Shown piece after piece: positions 25,370 to 33,141 of a stretch of 64,000 nucleotides of DNA. Within the stretch, counting starts at the first letter, position 1, and the number at the start of each line of letters is the position of its first letter. The stretch spans positions 78,325 through 142,324 of the forward strand of contig CAZMUQ010000001.1 of the NCBI GenBank assembly GCA_964569845.1. Reading direction: 5' to 3'. This DNA is from CAZMUQ01 sp964569845. Lineage in GTDB: Archaea > Thermoproteota > Bathyarchaeia > Hecatellales > Hecatellaceae. The notes beneath the pieces were generated by a model. The model made no database searches. It worked only from the letters and a program-made list of their open reading frames with translations, and was not told where the DNA came from. The position numbers and the translations under genes were made by a program.

Positions 25370-25537
25370 TACTGTAAAATTTGATGATTGGCATCGTATA
25401 CCAACAGGAGCCTATGTAACACCTATAGGCCAATTCCAAGAAGATGGAAAATTTATTGTTGTTTGGCCTGAATGGTTAAGAAAAAAACAAATCCTGAAGA
25501 ATATTATAAAACTTTAGAAGAACTAAGAAAAGCATAA
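25341..25537 (+). pseudogene. C-terminal fragment of a LivK-like amino-acid ABC substrate-binding protein
   Basis: The plus strand reads GREIVGVKGTVKFDDWHR then YVTPIGQFQEDGKFIVVWP, which is the usual C-terminal end of branched-chain amino-acid ABC substrate-binding proteins. The frame then breaks in the A7 run at 25481-25487; in the next frame it continues TNPEEYYKTLEELRKA and stops at 25535-25537. Only about 65 of ~400 residues remain and no permease or ATPase genes of the system are nearby. The left end overlaps the truncated ribbon-helix-helix gene, marking a rearrangement junction around 25345-25370. Confidence 0.65.
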
Positions 25538-25655
25538 ATTTTCCATTAAACTACCTATCATATTTTTATTTTTAACAAGCTTAAGTAAAAAACTATTTAA
25601 GAAGTCCAGCTTATAATGTTAAAGTTAGAGTTAAAAGACCTTAAGAAAAGGGGAT

Positions 25656-25753
25656 GCCGGGGTCGCCTAGCCTGGTAGGGCGCAGGCCTGCTAACAAAGG
25701 TAGTAAGCCTGTGGCTCATTGGAGCCGCGCGGGTTCAAATCCCGTCCCCGGCG
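25656..25753 (+). tRNA. tRNA-Ser (GCT) with a 12-nt intron
   Basis: Acceptor stem GCCGGGG (25656-25662) pairs with CCCCGGC (25746-25752); discriminator G; CCA is not encoded. A long variable arm (GGCTC-ATT-GGAGCC) marks a class II tRNA. The anticodon stem CAGGC/GCCTG brackets the anticodon GCT (25690-25692). Twelve extra bases at 25694-25705 follow position 37 and fold as a small bulge-helix-bulge, with CUGC pairing GUAG and three-base bulges UAA on both sides. This is near the minimum size for such an intron. Confidence 0.93.
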
Positions 25754-25836
25754 TCAAAAATTTGTTTCATTTAACTTTTCTGAATCTTTTTCCAAGTTAA
25801 TTTCTTCTTAACTTTGCCTAATTTTGCATTTTAATC

Positions 25837-26700
25837 TTATTTATTTAGGTATTTCCAGGATAGAATTATCCCTGTTATGACGAGAACTGTAGTAAATGCT
25901 GTAAGATATATCAAATCAAATGTTAGTTGAGAAAAATTTGTTTCGTAGATTAAAAGTTGTCTTATAGCATCTGTTGCATAAGTTATTGGATTTACTTTTG
26001 CTACTGTTTGCAGCCAACTTGGCATTAATTTTACTGGGAAGAGTACATTACTTGCGAAGAGTAGGGGGAGGTTAAGTAAGTTTACTACAGCCATTTGTGT
26101 TTCCCATCTTGTTGAACGAATAGCTATCATTAAAAACATTGAGGCTAACCCCACACATAGAAGGAGCAAAACCAAGAAAACTCCTAAAATTTTTAGGAAT
26201 GTAATATTTTGATGTAAATGTAAGCCTAAAAGTAAAGCAGCAAGTAAAACGATTCCTGCTTGTATAAGTGACCTTATTGTTGCAGAAAAAATTTTTGATA
26301 CTATTATTACTCCTCTTGCAACAGGGGTACTTAAAACCTTGTTTAAAAAGCCTAACCGTCTGTCCCAAACAATAGACATTCCACTAAACATTGCTGAGAA
26401 TAATATAACAAACGAAAGCATACCTACAGCCATAAATGAAAAATAATCTAAAGTTCCAAATGTTTTACTCATTATCTGCTCTGCGAAATTTGGTGGTAGC
26501 TTTTGGTTTAATGTTGTCATAGTGCTTGTAAAAATAGCGTTAATATTCATTGCTTTACCAAAAAGTCCTATCCATATTATTGGTTGAACTACCGATATAA
26601 AAAGAACTATGGGTGCTTTATACCACTTTTTTAATTCTCTATGAGTTAAGCTCCATAAACCATGAAACGGATTTTTTATTTCTCTAATATACCTGGTCAT
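25837..26700 (-). CDS. ABC-2 type transporter permease
   Basis: A 287-aa membrane protein with six predicted membrane spans and a large first extracytoplasmic loop, matching the ABC-2 permease family that exports drugs, polysaccharides or lipids, or acts in resistance. Recognisable parts are the N-terminal RELKKWYKAPIVLFISVVQP, the MSIVWDRRLGFLNKVLSTPVAR coupling-helix block (written here as two overlapping parts of ~20 residues) and LLFASNVLFPVKLMPSWLQ. Its start overlaps the end of the ATPase gene by 4 nt, a strong sign of co-translation. Substrate cannot be inferred. Confidence 0.92.
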   Translation of the reverse strand: MTRYIREIKNPFHGLWSLTHRELKKWYKAPIVLFISVVQPIIWIGLFGKAMNINAIFTSTMTTLNQKLPPNFAEQIMSKTFGTLDYFSFMAVGMLSFVILFSAMFSGMSIVWDRRLGFLNKVLSTPVARGVIIVSKIFSATIRSLIQAGIVLLAALLLGLHLHQNITFLKILGVFLVLLLLCVGLASMFLMIAIRSTRWETQMAVVNLLNLPLLFASNVLFPVKLMPSWLQTVAKVNPITYATDAIRQLLIYETNFSQLTFDLIYLTAFTTVLVITGIILSWKYLNK

Positions 26701-27701
26701 GATTTTGCTCTCCTCAACATCATACGAAATGTGAAAAAGTCTTCTTTAGAACCCTCCTCTTCACGAAGCTTTTTTCCAGTATATTCAAGGTAAACATCAT
26801 CTAAAGTTGGCTTTGTAAGAAAAAGCTTTGTTATAGTATAACCATTTTTTCTTAAAATATCTATTATCTTAGGTGTTACAATTTCCCCGTAAGTGACCTT
26901 AATCCTATATTCGTTACCATATTTTTCCACTTCTTTAACATTCTCAACTTTACTGATAAGTTCTATAATGGTGTCAGAATCTCCCTCTATATCTAAGATT
27001 AAGATATCCCCACCTAAGTTTTCTTTTAAAATGTTGGGAGAGCCTATTGCAACTAGTTTCCCGTTATCTATTATTGCTATTCTGTCACAAAGATTATCAG
27101 CTTCATCAAGATAATGTGTTGTCATAAAAATTGTCATACCATACTCTTCTTTAAGTAGCCTAATATATTGCCAAATTATTTTTCTTGATTGAACATCTAA
27201 ACCTAGCGTTGGTTCATCCAAAAATAAGACTTTAGGCATATTTACTAATCCACAAGCAAGTTCAAGCCTTCTACGCATCCCTCCAGAATAAGTTTCAACC
27301 TTTTTATCTTTAAACTTTGTTAATCCTACAAGCTCTAAAAGTTCTATTGCTCGTTTTTTTGCTAAATCTCTAGGTAAACCATAAAGGCTTGCACATAAAA
27401 TTACATTTTCATATCCAGTTAAATCTTCATCAGCAGTATACTCTTGAGGTACAACCCCAATAAGGCTTCTAACCATGCTTGCTTCTTTCACAATATCATA
27501 TCCACAAACTGTAGCTTTACCTTCGGTTGGCTTTAAAATTGTGGTTAACATGTTAATGGTTGTTGTTTTACCTGCACCATTAGGACCAAGAAAACCGAAT
27601 ATCTCACCCTCAAAAACATCAAATGTTATATGATCTACCGCGGTAAATTTATTAAAAATCTTAGTTAACTCTTCAGCCTGAACAATCTTTTTCTTACTCA
27701 A
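26697..27701 (-). CDS. ABC transporter ATP-binding protein (DrrA-like)
   Basis: The ATPase partner of the ABC-2 permease. Walker A is GPNGAGKTTT (residues ~38-47), Q-loop GVVPQEYT, signature YSGGMRRRLELA (~138-149), Walker B KVLFLDEPTLGLD (~157-169) and H-loop TTHYLDEAD. Residues after ~235 form a C-terminal extension ending in TKPTLDDVYLEYTGKKLREE, characteristic of the DrrA/daunorubicin-type exporters. Length 334 is normal. It is first in the two-gene operon. The upstream MFS gene ends 50 nt away and is probably a separate unit. Confidence 0.95.
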   Translation of the reverse strand: MSKKKIVQAEELTKIFNKFTAVDHITFDVFEGEIFGFLGPNGAGKTTTINMLTTILKPTEGKATVCGYDIVKEASMVRSLIGVVPQEYTADEDLTGYENVILCASLYGLPRDLAKKRAIELLELVGLTKFKDKKVETYSGGMRRRLELACGLVNMPKVLFLDEPTLGLDVQSRKIIWQYIRLLKEEYGMTIFMTTHYLDEADNLCDRIAIIDNGKLVAIGSPNILKENLGGDILILDIEGDSDTIIELISKVENVKEVEKYGNEYRIKVTYGEIVTPKIIDILRKNGYTITKLFLTKPTLDDVYLEYTGKKLREEEGSKEDFFTFRMMLRRAKS

Positions 27702-27750
27702 AATCCCCTTCCTAGAATTAGATACTTATTGTTTTTAAATTTTTAAGATT

Positions 27751-29001
27751 TCACTTTCTTAATGTTTCCTTTGTAAAAATTGTTGCTACTGAAGCTATAA
27801 CCAAGGCTAAAAAGCAAAGCAGGAATGCTGCTTGATAAGCTTGAGGTGAATAAATTTTTACACCTTCCACTATTTTTATTGGGCCGTAAAGGTCTAAGGT
27901 GTAACCTATTAAAGGTTGAAAGAAACCTACTCCTACAAAGCAGAGCGTATTTACACATCCTAAAACTACACCGACAATTTTTTCCGGAAAAGTTTCTCTT
28001 AGCATAGGAACTGAAATCACTATTGCACCGCTAAAAAAACCAAGCATAAAAAATAATATACAAAGCATAGAAGGTAAAACTTTCCAGACTACCAATATAA
28101 GCCATGTTAAAGTGTAGGCAAAGTATCCCAAAATAAAGATAGGTTTTCTAACACCTAAAACTTTATCCGATAAAAGCCCCCAAAAAGTTGCACCAAAACC
28201 AAATCCAATAGCAGCCATCGTTAAACTAAAACTTGCCTCAATTTTACTATAATTGTAAATTTGCATTAGGTACGGGATACCCCATATTCCTTGGAAACTT
28301 GCAAAACTTCCATACCATGCAAAAAACGGGATAGCTACAAGCCAGAAATATTTGCTTAGGAAAACAATTTTTAATGCTTCAGGAAAACTTAAACTACCTA
28401 CAAAAATTTTGTTTTGCCCATTTAGCTGGCTTGGACGGTCACGTACAAATAACCAGGTTGCTATAGCAAGCAGGGTAGTAATCATTGAAAGTATAAGAAA
28501 GGATAATCTCCAACCAAAAGCTACCACAACAAAGGCTAATGGTGTTGCTGCAAAAACAGCTCCAATATTTCCAATAAAATTTAATACACCGTTCATAGTT
28601 GCAAATTCCCTTAAACCATACCATGCAGCAACAAATTTTAATGTACAAACCCATACAACTGAAACACCTAACCCTATAAGCAATCTACCAAAAATAAGGT
28701 GGTTAAAATTTTCAGCTAAAGTAAAAATAAGTGCTCCAACAGATGCAAGTAACATGAAAAATGATATAGTCTTTCTTGGTCCAATATTATCTGCAAAAAA
28801 ACCCACAGGAATCTGCATAAGCATGTAGGTGTAAAAGTAGGTGGCTGCAAGTAAACCAAGCATAGTAGCACTTACATCAAATTCACTCATAATCTCGGGT
28901 GCAATTACAGCAGGAGAAAATCTATGAAAAAGAACAAAAAAGTAGGCTAAAGCAAGAATACTAAACATAAAGTTTCTTCTCACACGTAAAACCTTAACCA
29001 T
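27751..29001 (-). CDS. major facilitator superfamily transporter
   Basis: A 416-residue polytopic protein with about 12 membrane spans. The MFS signature between spans 2 and 3 is GFFADNIGPRKT (residues ~67-78), and the equivalent second-half motif is LLSDKVLGVRKPIF. The N-terminal region (LFHRFSPAVIAPEIMSEFDV) resembles oxalate/formate and nitrate-type MFS proteins. Substrate unknown. It is 40 nt downstream of the Na+/solute symporter gene on the same strand, so the two may share a transcript and a regulator. Confidence 0.9.
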   Translation of the reverse strand: MVKVLRVRRNFMFSILALAYFFVLFHRFSPAVIAPEIMSEFDVSATMLGLLAATYFYTYMLMQIPVGFFADNIGPRKTISFFMLLASVGALIFTLAENFNHLIFGRLLIGLGVSVVWVCTLKFVAAWYGLREFATMNGVLNFIGNIGAVFAATPLAFVVVAFGWRLSFLILSMITTLLAIATWLFVRDRPSQLNGQNKIFVGSLSFPEALKIVFLSKYFWLVAIPFFAWYGSFASFQGIWGIPYLMQIYNYSKIEASFSLTMAAIGFGFGATFWGLLSDKVLGVRKPIFILGYFAYTLTWLILVVWKVLPSMLCILFFMLGFFSGAIVISVPMLRETFPEKIVGVVLGCVNTLCFVGVGFFQPLIGYTLDLYGPIKIVEGVKIYSPQAYQAAFLLCFLALVIASVATIFTKETLRK

Positions 29002-29041
29002 TTAATTTTGTCTTCTTAATAAGAGGGGTATTTTAAGATTT

Positions 29042-30526
29042 TTACCTTATAAATCCTTTTACTTTAAGCTCCTTTTTAATTAGAAAAATAAAGTTTTCAG
29101 CATTAGCAGGTTTTCTTGTTACCAGGCTAACAGAAATAAATAGTATAGTTGTAACAATTAAACCCCATACCGGTGGGCCTAAACTTAGAGGAGATATCTT
29201 CAAAATGTAAAGTATTCCTGTTAAGGCACCACCAACAATCATACTTATACATGCTCCAATTCCGCTTCCATTTTTCCAATAAAATGCACCAATTATTGTA
29301 GGTATTTGTACAAGTAAACCTGCTGAAGCCATTACAGCCAATAAGGATATTAATCCTAGCTTCTGAATAGCAAAAAACCAGATTATTAAAGCTTCAATAA
29401 GAATTGTTGCATAACCAACCCACATTTCAACTTTTTCTGAAGATTTTTTGGTAATTGCTCTATAAATATCTCTTCCAACCATAGAAGCTAAAGAAAGCAT
29501 TATGGAGTTTGCTGTTGAAACTCCTGCTGAAAGAATACTTAACATAACTATCAATGCTAAAATTGGTGGAACAAAAAGTTCTAATATTAAGGGCATAGCT
29601 TTATCCGGCGGGGAAGCTGAAATCCCGAGAGCAACTGCCATAAAGCCAAATAAAACACTAATTACAGTGTATATAAAACCAAATATGAAAAATCCAATGA
29701 TCATGTTCCGCAAAGATGAAACAGATTTTGAAACAAAAAGACGCTGAGAAACTTGTGGATTTGTTAATGCAAAAAAGAACCATGGAATGGTTAACGTAAT
29801 AAAGTTTTGAATGGTGAAAAAGTTTTTCGGGCCTGGAACTGCAAGCATAGCTGGGTGTTGATTTTCAAGTATGCTTACAAAGTTTCCCCATCCTCCTAGG
29901 TATACATAAAGAAGGTAAAAGAAAAGGTAAATAGAAGCTGAAAGCATAAGTAAACCTTGCACAGTATCGGTCCAAGCTACACCTCTAAATCCACCTAAAA
30001 GTGCGCAGATAGTTATTACTAGAATAATAAATGTCAAACTAACCTCATAACTTATCATCCCACCAGATAAAGCTTCAATAAGGTAAGCTGAACCCATACC
30101 CTGAATAGACATATATGGGACAAGAAAAACTAAGCATAGGATTGTCGCTACAATACCAACAAGTTTACTTTCATATCTTTCAGCTAGAAGCTGAGTTGGA
30201 GTTATATACCCCCAAATTTTACCTGCAACCCAGAATTTTGGAGCAAAAATTGTAAGAAGAAGAACAGTAGCAAGTAGATAGGTAAGTTCAAAGCCTAAAG
30301 CACCAACACCATAAGCATAAGTTAAACCAACCAATCCAACCATCATAAAAACACTGTACGTTGTGGATGCATAGGTTAATGCTGCAACAAATCCTGTAAT
30401 TTTTCTCCCAGCAATATAGAACTCTTCTAAACCTTTACCAGTTTTTAATCTTCCATAATAGGCAACAATAAGTAGAAAGCCAAAATATACAATTATTAAA
30501 GTAAGAATTAAGCTTACACTTACCAA
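29042..30526 (-). CDS. sodium:solute symporter (SSS family)
   Basis: A 494-aa membrane protein with about 13 spans. Family motifs: GKGLEEFYIAGRKITG near the N-terminus, TYASTTYSVFMMVGLVGLTY, GGFRGVAWTDTVQGLLML (the conserved GG-x-AVxWTDxxQ signature, residues ~184-201) and LSILSAGVSTANSIMLSLAS in the sodium-site region. It resembles pantothenate/proline symporters of the family. A small two-span membrane protein precedes it by 3 nt, the arrangement seen for SSS carriers with a short partner. The divergent HTH/substrate-binding regulator upstream probably senses the transported compound. Confidence 0.93.
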   Translation of the reverse strand: MVSVSLILTLIIVYFGFLLIVAYYGRLKTGKGLEEFYIAGRKITGFVAALTYASTTYSVFMMVGLVGLTYAYGVGALGFELTYLLATVLLLTIFAPKFWVAGKIWGYITPTQLLAERYESKLVGIVATILCLVFLVPYMSIQGMGSAYLIEALSGGMISYEVSLTFIILVITICALLGGFRGVAWTDTVQGLLMLSASIYLFFYLLYVYLGGWGNFVSILENQHPAMLAVPGPKNFFTIQNFITLTIPWFFFALTNPQVSQRLFVSKSVSSLRNMIIGFFIFGFIYTVISVLFGFMAVALGISASPPDKAMPLILELFVPPILALIVMLSILSAGVSTANSIMLSLASMVGRDIYRAITKKSSEKVEMWVGYATILIEALIIWFFAIQKLGLISLLAVMASAGLLVQIPTIIGAFYWKNGSGIGACISMIVGGALTGILYILKISPLSLGPPVWGLIVTTILFISVSLVTRKPANAENFIFLIKKELKVKGFIR

Positions 30527-30529
30527 TTT

Positions 30530-30715
30530 TTAATCCCTCCAAAACCTTAGCAATAAAATGAAACATGACAAAGCAACAAGAATAGTAAGTAGACACCAAA
30601 AAAGAAAAGTCCCAAAAATGGTTGGGTAGTTTTTAAGTACCAAATAGGGAATTAAGTAATCTAAGAGTATTAAAAGGAAAAACCACATTATAATTGTATA
30701 GTTTTTAATTGACAT
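30530..30715 (-). CDS. small two-span membrane partner of the SSS symporter
   Basis: From the ATG at 30715 the product is about 61 residues: MSIKNYTIIMWFFLLILLDY, a short loop (KNYPTIFG) and a second span (LLTILVALSCFILLLRFW). The frame remains open upstream to 30781, but that would run into the operator palindrome, so the internal ATG is preferred. Small membrane proteins of this type (DUF3311/DUF997-like) are often encoded next to SSS carriers and are thought to be accessory subunits. The stop lies 3 nt before the symporter gene, so they are co-transcribed. Exact family not certain. Confidence 0.72.
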   Translation of the reverse strand: MSIKNYTIIMWFFLLILLDYLIPYLVLKNYPTIFGTFLFWCLLTILVALSCFILLLRFWRD

Positions 30716-30751
30716 TATTGACCCCTGACTATTATTGTAATCTTCTCCCTC

Positions 30752-30790
30752 TCCGAATAAATGTTCAAATGTATCGAACATTTGTTCGGA
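30752..30790. promoter_or_regulatory. 39-bp near-perfect palindromic operator between divergent genes
   Basis: TCCGAATAAATGTTC (30752-30766) and GAACATTTGTTCGGA (30776-30790) are reverse complements at 14 of 15 positions around a 9-nt spacer. It lies midway between the symporter operon start (30715) and the regulator start (30832). On the regulator side it is followed by a TATA-like TTTATATATT (30801-30810) about 25 nt before the ATG, implying a leaderless transcript. Position and symmetry make it a strong candidate binding site for the regulator encoded next to it. Confidence 0.7.
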
Positions 30791-30831
30791 TAAACCCTTA
30801 TTTATATATTTTGGTTACTAACTCTTATGGG

Positions 30832-31857
30832 ATGAACACAAACGTAAAAGACAAAATCCTAAATTTGCTTAGAGATAGAGGTTCTGAAGGTATACTCCAA
30901 GGAGAAATATCAAAAATTTTAAGATGTTCTCGTTCAACAATATCTGAAATTTTAACTGAAATGCTTAAAAGTGGGAAAATTGTCAGGAAAAGTATTGGAG
31001 GTAAAATTTACCGTATCTGGCTTTTAGATTATGCACCTTTCCCGGTTAAAAAACTTATTAGAATTGGAATACTCAGAGCTACAGAGTATCCTCATGTTTT
31101 ACTTACTGTTAAGGATTTAAAGAAGGCTAATGTAAATATTAAGCTAAAAATTTTCGATAATGCTTTAGAGGCAACTAATGCTTTAGCAGTAGGATATCTG
31201 GATATTGCTTATACACCCCTAATTACCCAAGTACTGTATGCTTTACTTTTACGTTCAATAAAAATTTTTGCAGGATGCGGGTTTAATGGTAGTGGACTTG
31301 TAGTTAAAAATGAGAATTTTTTAGAACTAGTTTATGGATGCTCAGAACTTTCAACTATGGAGATGAACTTAAAACTTTTCCTGAAAACAAGGAATATAGA
31401 CCCCTCTCAAGTTGAAATTAGATACTTTAATAACCCTGAGCGTATGGTTGAAAGTTTTACTAATGATGAAATTTCAGCTTTAAGTATTTGGGAGCCGTAC
31501 TTAAGCCTTTTTAGAGGAAAATTTAAAGTTTATAATTTTGAAAATACCTTTGGCAAATTCCCATGCTGTACATTAGCAGCTAATACAAGATTTATTAAAA
31601 CCAATCAAGACTTATTCAAAAAATTTCTTAAAAAGTATTGTGAAAATACTGATGAACTTTCAAGACGGAAAGATGAAGCTATTAAACTTACAGCTGAAGT
31701 ACTAGGCTTTCCACATACTTTAGTAAATTTATCATTTGGAAGGTTCCTGTATGATTACAGGCTTAACCAAGATGATATTGTAGAAACATTAAAAAAGTTT
31801 GGGATGTTTTTAACGAAACAATCCTTAAGCGAAATTCTTGAACTTTCCATTAATTAG
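30832..31857 (+). CDS. HTH transcription regulator with a substrate-binding (NMT1/THI5-like) domain
   Basis: Residues ~1-65 form a winged helix (KDKILNLLRDRGSEGILQGE, then ISKILRCSRSTISEILTEML). After a linker, residues ~75-340 look like a periplasmic-binding-protein type 2 domain of the NMT1/TauA kind: LIRIGILRATEYPHVLLTV, NALAVGYLDIAYTPLITQVL, ALSIWEPYLSLFRG and FPCCTLAANTRFIKTNQDLFK. There is no signal peptide, so it is cytoplasmic, binding a small ligand as a LysR protein would. The open frame extends to 30709, but the ATG at 30832 with a TATA box 25 nt upstream is preferred. It is divergent from the symporter operon and probably controls it. Confidence 0.8.
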   Translation: MNTNVKDKILNLLRDRGSEGILQGEISKILRCSRSTISEILTEMLKSGKIVRKSIGGKIYRIWLLDYAPFPVKKLIRIGILRATEYPHVLLTVKDLKKANVNIKLKIFDNALEATNALAVGYLDIAYTPLITQVLYALLLRSIKIFAGCGFNGSGLVVKNENFLELVYGCSELSTMEMNLKLFLKTRNIDPSQVEIRYFNNPERMVESFTNDEISALSIWEPYLSLFRGKFKVYNFENTFGKFPCCTLAANTRFIKTNQDLFKKFLKKYCENTDELSRRKDEAIKLTAEVLGFPHTLVNLSFGRFLYDYRLNQDDIVETLKKFGMFLTKQSLSEILELSIN

Positions 31858-31872
31858 GAAGCTAAAGGAGAG

Positions 31873-33042
31873 TTAGATAACTCCATCTTCCTTAAGCTTA
31901 TCAATATCTTTATCATTAAACCCTAAAAGATTTTTTAAGATTTCTCTTGTATGTTCACCAAGTTCTGGTGCTGGGCTTCTAATCTTGCCAGGTGTTTCTG
32001 AAAACTTTGGCGGAATCCCTAGCAGCTTAATTTTTCCAGCTTTAGGATGCTCAAATTCAACAACCATCTCTCTTTTTAAGGTATGCGGGTCATTAAATGT
32101 TTCATCTAAATTATAAACTGGGCCTACACATACATCAGCCTTAGAAAGTTCTTTAAACCACTCATCCCTAGTTTTAGTTCTAAAAATTTTCTGTAGGATA
32201 CTCTTAACTTCTTTACCTTTTTCACCATCAGCAAACTGGTAGTTGATAAGGTCCTCTCTTCCTAGGCTTACGCAAAGATTTCTCCAGAAGCGTTCCTCCA
32301 AACACCCTATACTAACATATTTTCCATCCTTAGTTTCATAAACATTATAACATGGAGGATAACCTACAACAGGGATTTTTTCAATGTCAAACTTTTCACC
32401 TTCAGCAAAATAGAAAGCAGATGGAATTGTTAACCATGAAATTGCACCATCAGTCATAGCTATGTCAATATACTGACCCTTACCAGTTTTTTCACGTGCA
32501 ATTAGAGCTATAAGTATTGAAGCAGTAGCCATTAAAACACCACCACCAAGATCGGCTATTTGTACACCAGGTATTGTTGGAGGCTCTCCTGGACGTCTTG
32601 TTAGGCCAAGTATTCCTGCAATAGAAACATAGTTTATATCATGACCTGGTAAATCTTTGTATGGGCTATCTTGCCCATACCCTGAAACCGAACAATAAAT
32701 TATTTTTGGATTAAACTTTTTAACTGTTTCATAGTCAACCCCTAAACGTTTAGTAACCCCTGGCCTGAAACTTTCAATTATTGCATCAGATTTTTCTACT
32801 AACCTGTAAAATATTTCTTTACCCTTCTCTGTTTTTAGGTTTAAAGTTAAACTTTTTTTGTTACGGTGAAGAGAAAGAAAATATTGGCTAAGTCCTCCAA
32901 CCATTGGTGGATTCCATCTAGCATAATCTCCACGAATAGGTTCCTCAACTTTAATAACTTCAGCTCCAAAATCTGCTAGAAGAGTTGTGTAAGGTAAAAG
33001 CCATGTTAAATCTAAAATTCTTATACCTTCTAAAGCTAACAT
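31873..33042 (-). CDS. CaiB/BaiF family (class III) CoA-transferase
   Basis: A 389-aa enzyme that moves CoA between organic acids. Motifs: ALEGIRILDLTWLLP and LADFGAEVIKVEEP at the N-terminus, RGDYARWNPP, RNKKSLTLNLKTEKGKEIF, SFRPGVTKRLGVDYE, and PGHDINYVSIAG, which contains the catalytic Asp that forms the acyl anhydride. GCLEERFWRNLC and SRAPELGEHT-type end (here SPAPELGEHTREIL) are also present. Normal length. Convergent with the regulator gene and separated by 15 nt. It could activate the substrate for the acyl-CoA dehydrogenase or the 4-hydroxybutyryl-CoA dehydratase-like enzyme, but neither is adjacent. Confidence 0.92.
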   Translation of the reverse strand: MLALEGIRILDLTWLLPYTTLLADFGAEVIKVEEPIRGDYARWNPPMVGGLSQYFLSLHRNKKSLTLNLKTEKGKEIFYRLVEKSDAIIESFRPGVTKRLGVDYETVKKFNPKIIYCSVSGYGQDSPYKDLPGHDINYVSIAGILGLTRRPGEPPTIPGVQIADLGGGVLMATASILIALIAREKTGKGQYIDIAMTDGAISWLTIPSAFYFAEGEKFDIEKIPVVGYPPCYNVYETKDGKYVSIGCLEERFWRNLCVSLGREDLINYQFADGEKGKEVKSILQKIFRTKTRDEWFKELSKADVCVGPVYNLDETFNDPHTLKREMVVEFEHPKAGKIKLLGIPPKFSETPGKIRSPAPELGEHTREILKNLLGFNDKDIDKLKEDGVI

Positions 33043-33141
33043 AAACTTTCACACTTTACACTGTAAATAAATATAATATTCTTAAATTTTTTGGTTAAAA
33101 TTACTGGAACCCTAAGAAATAGAAAAATTTAGTAAAAAAGT

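Noticed and set aside
29502..29747. Plus-strand ORF opposite the SSS symporter
   Set aside because: It lies wholly antisense to a well supported membrane protein gene and has no independent family signature; an ordinary shadow frame.
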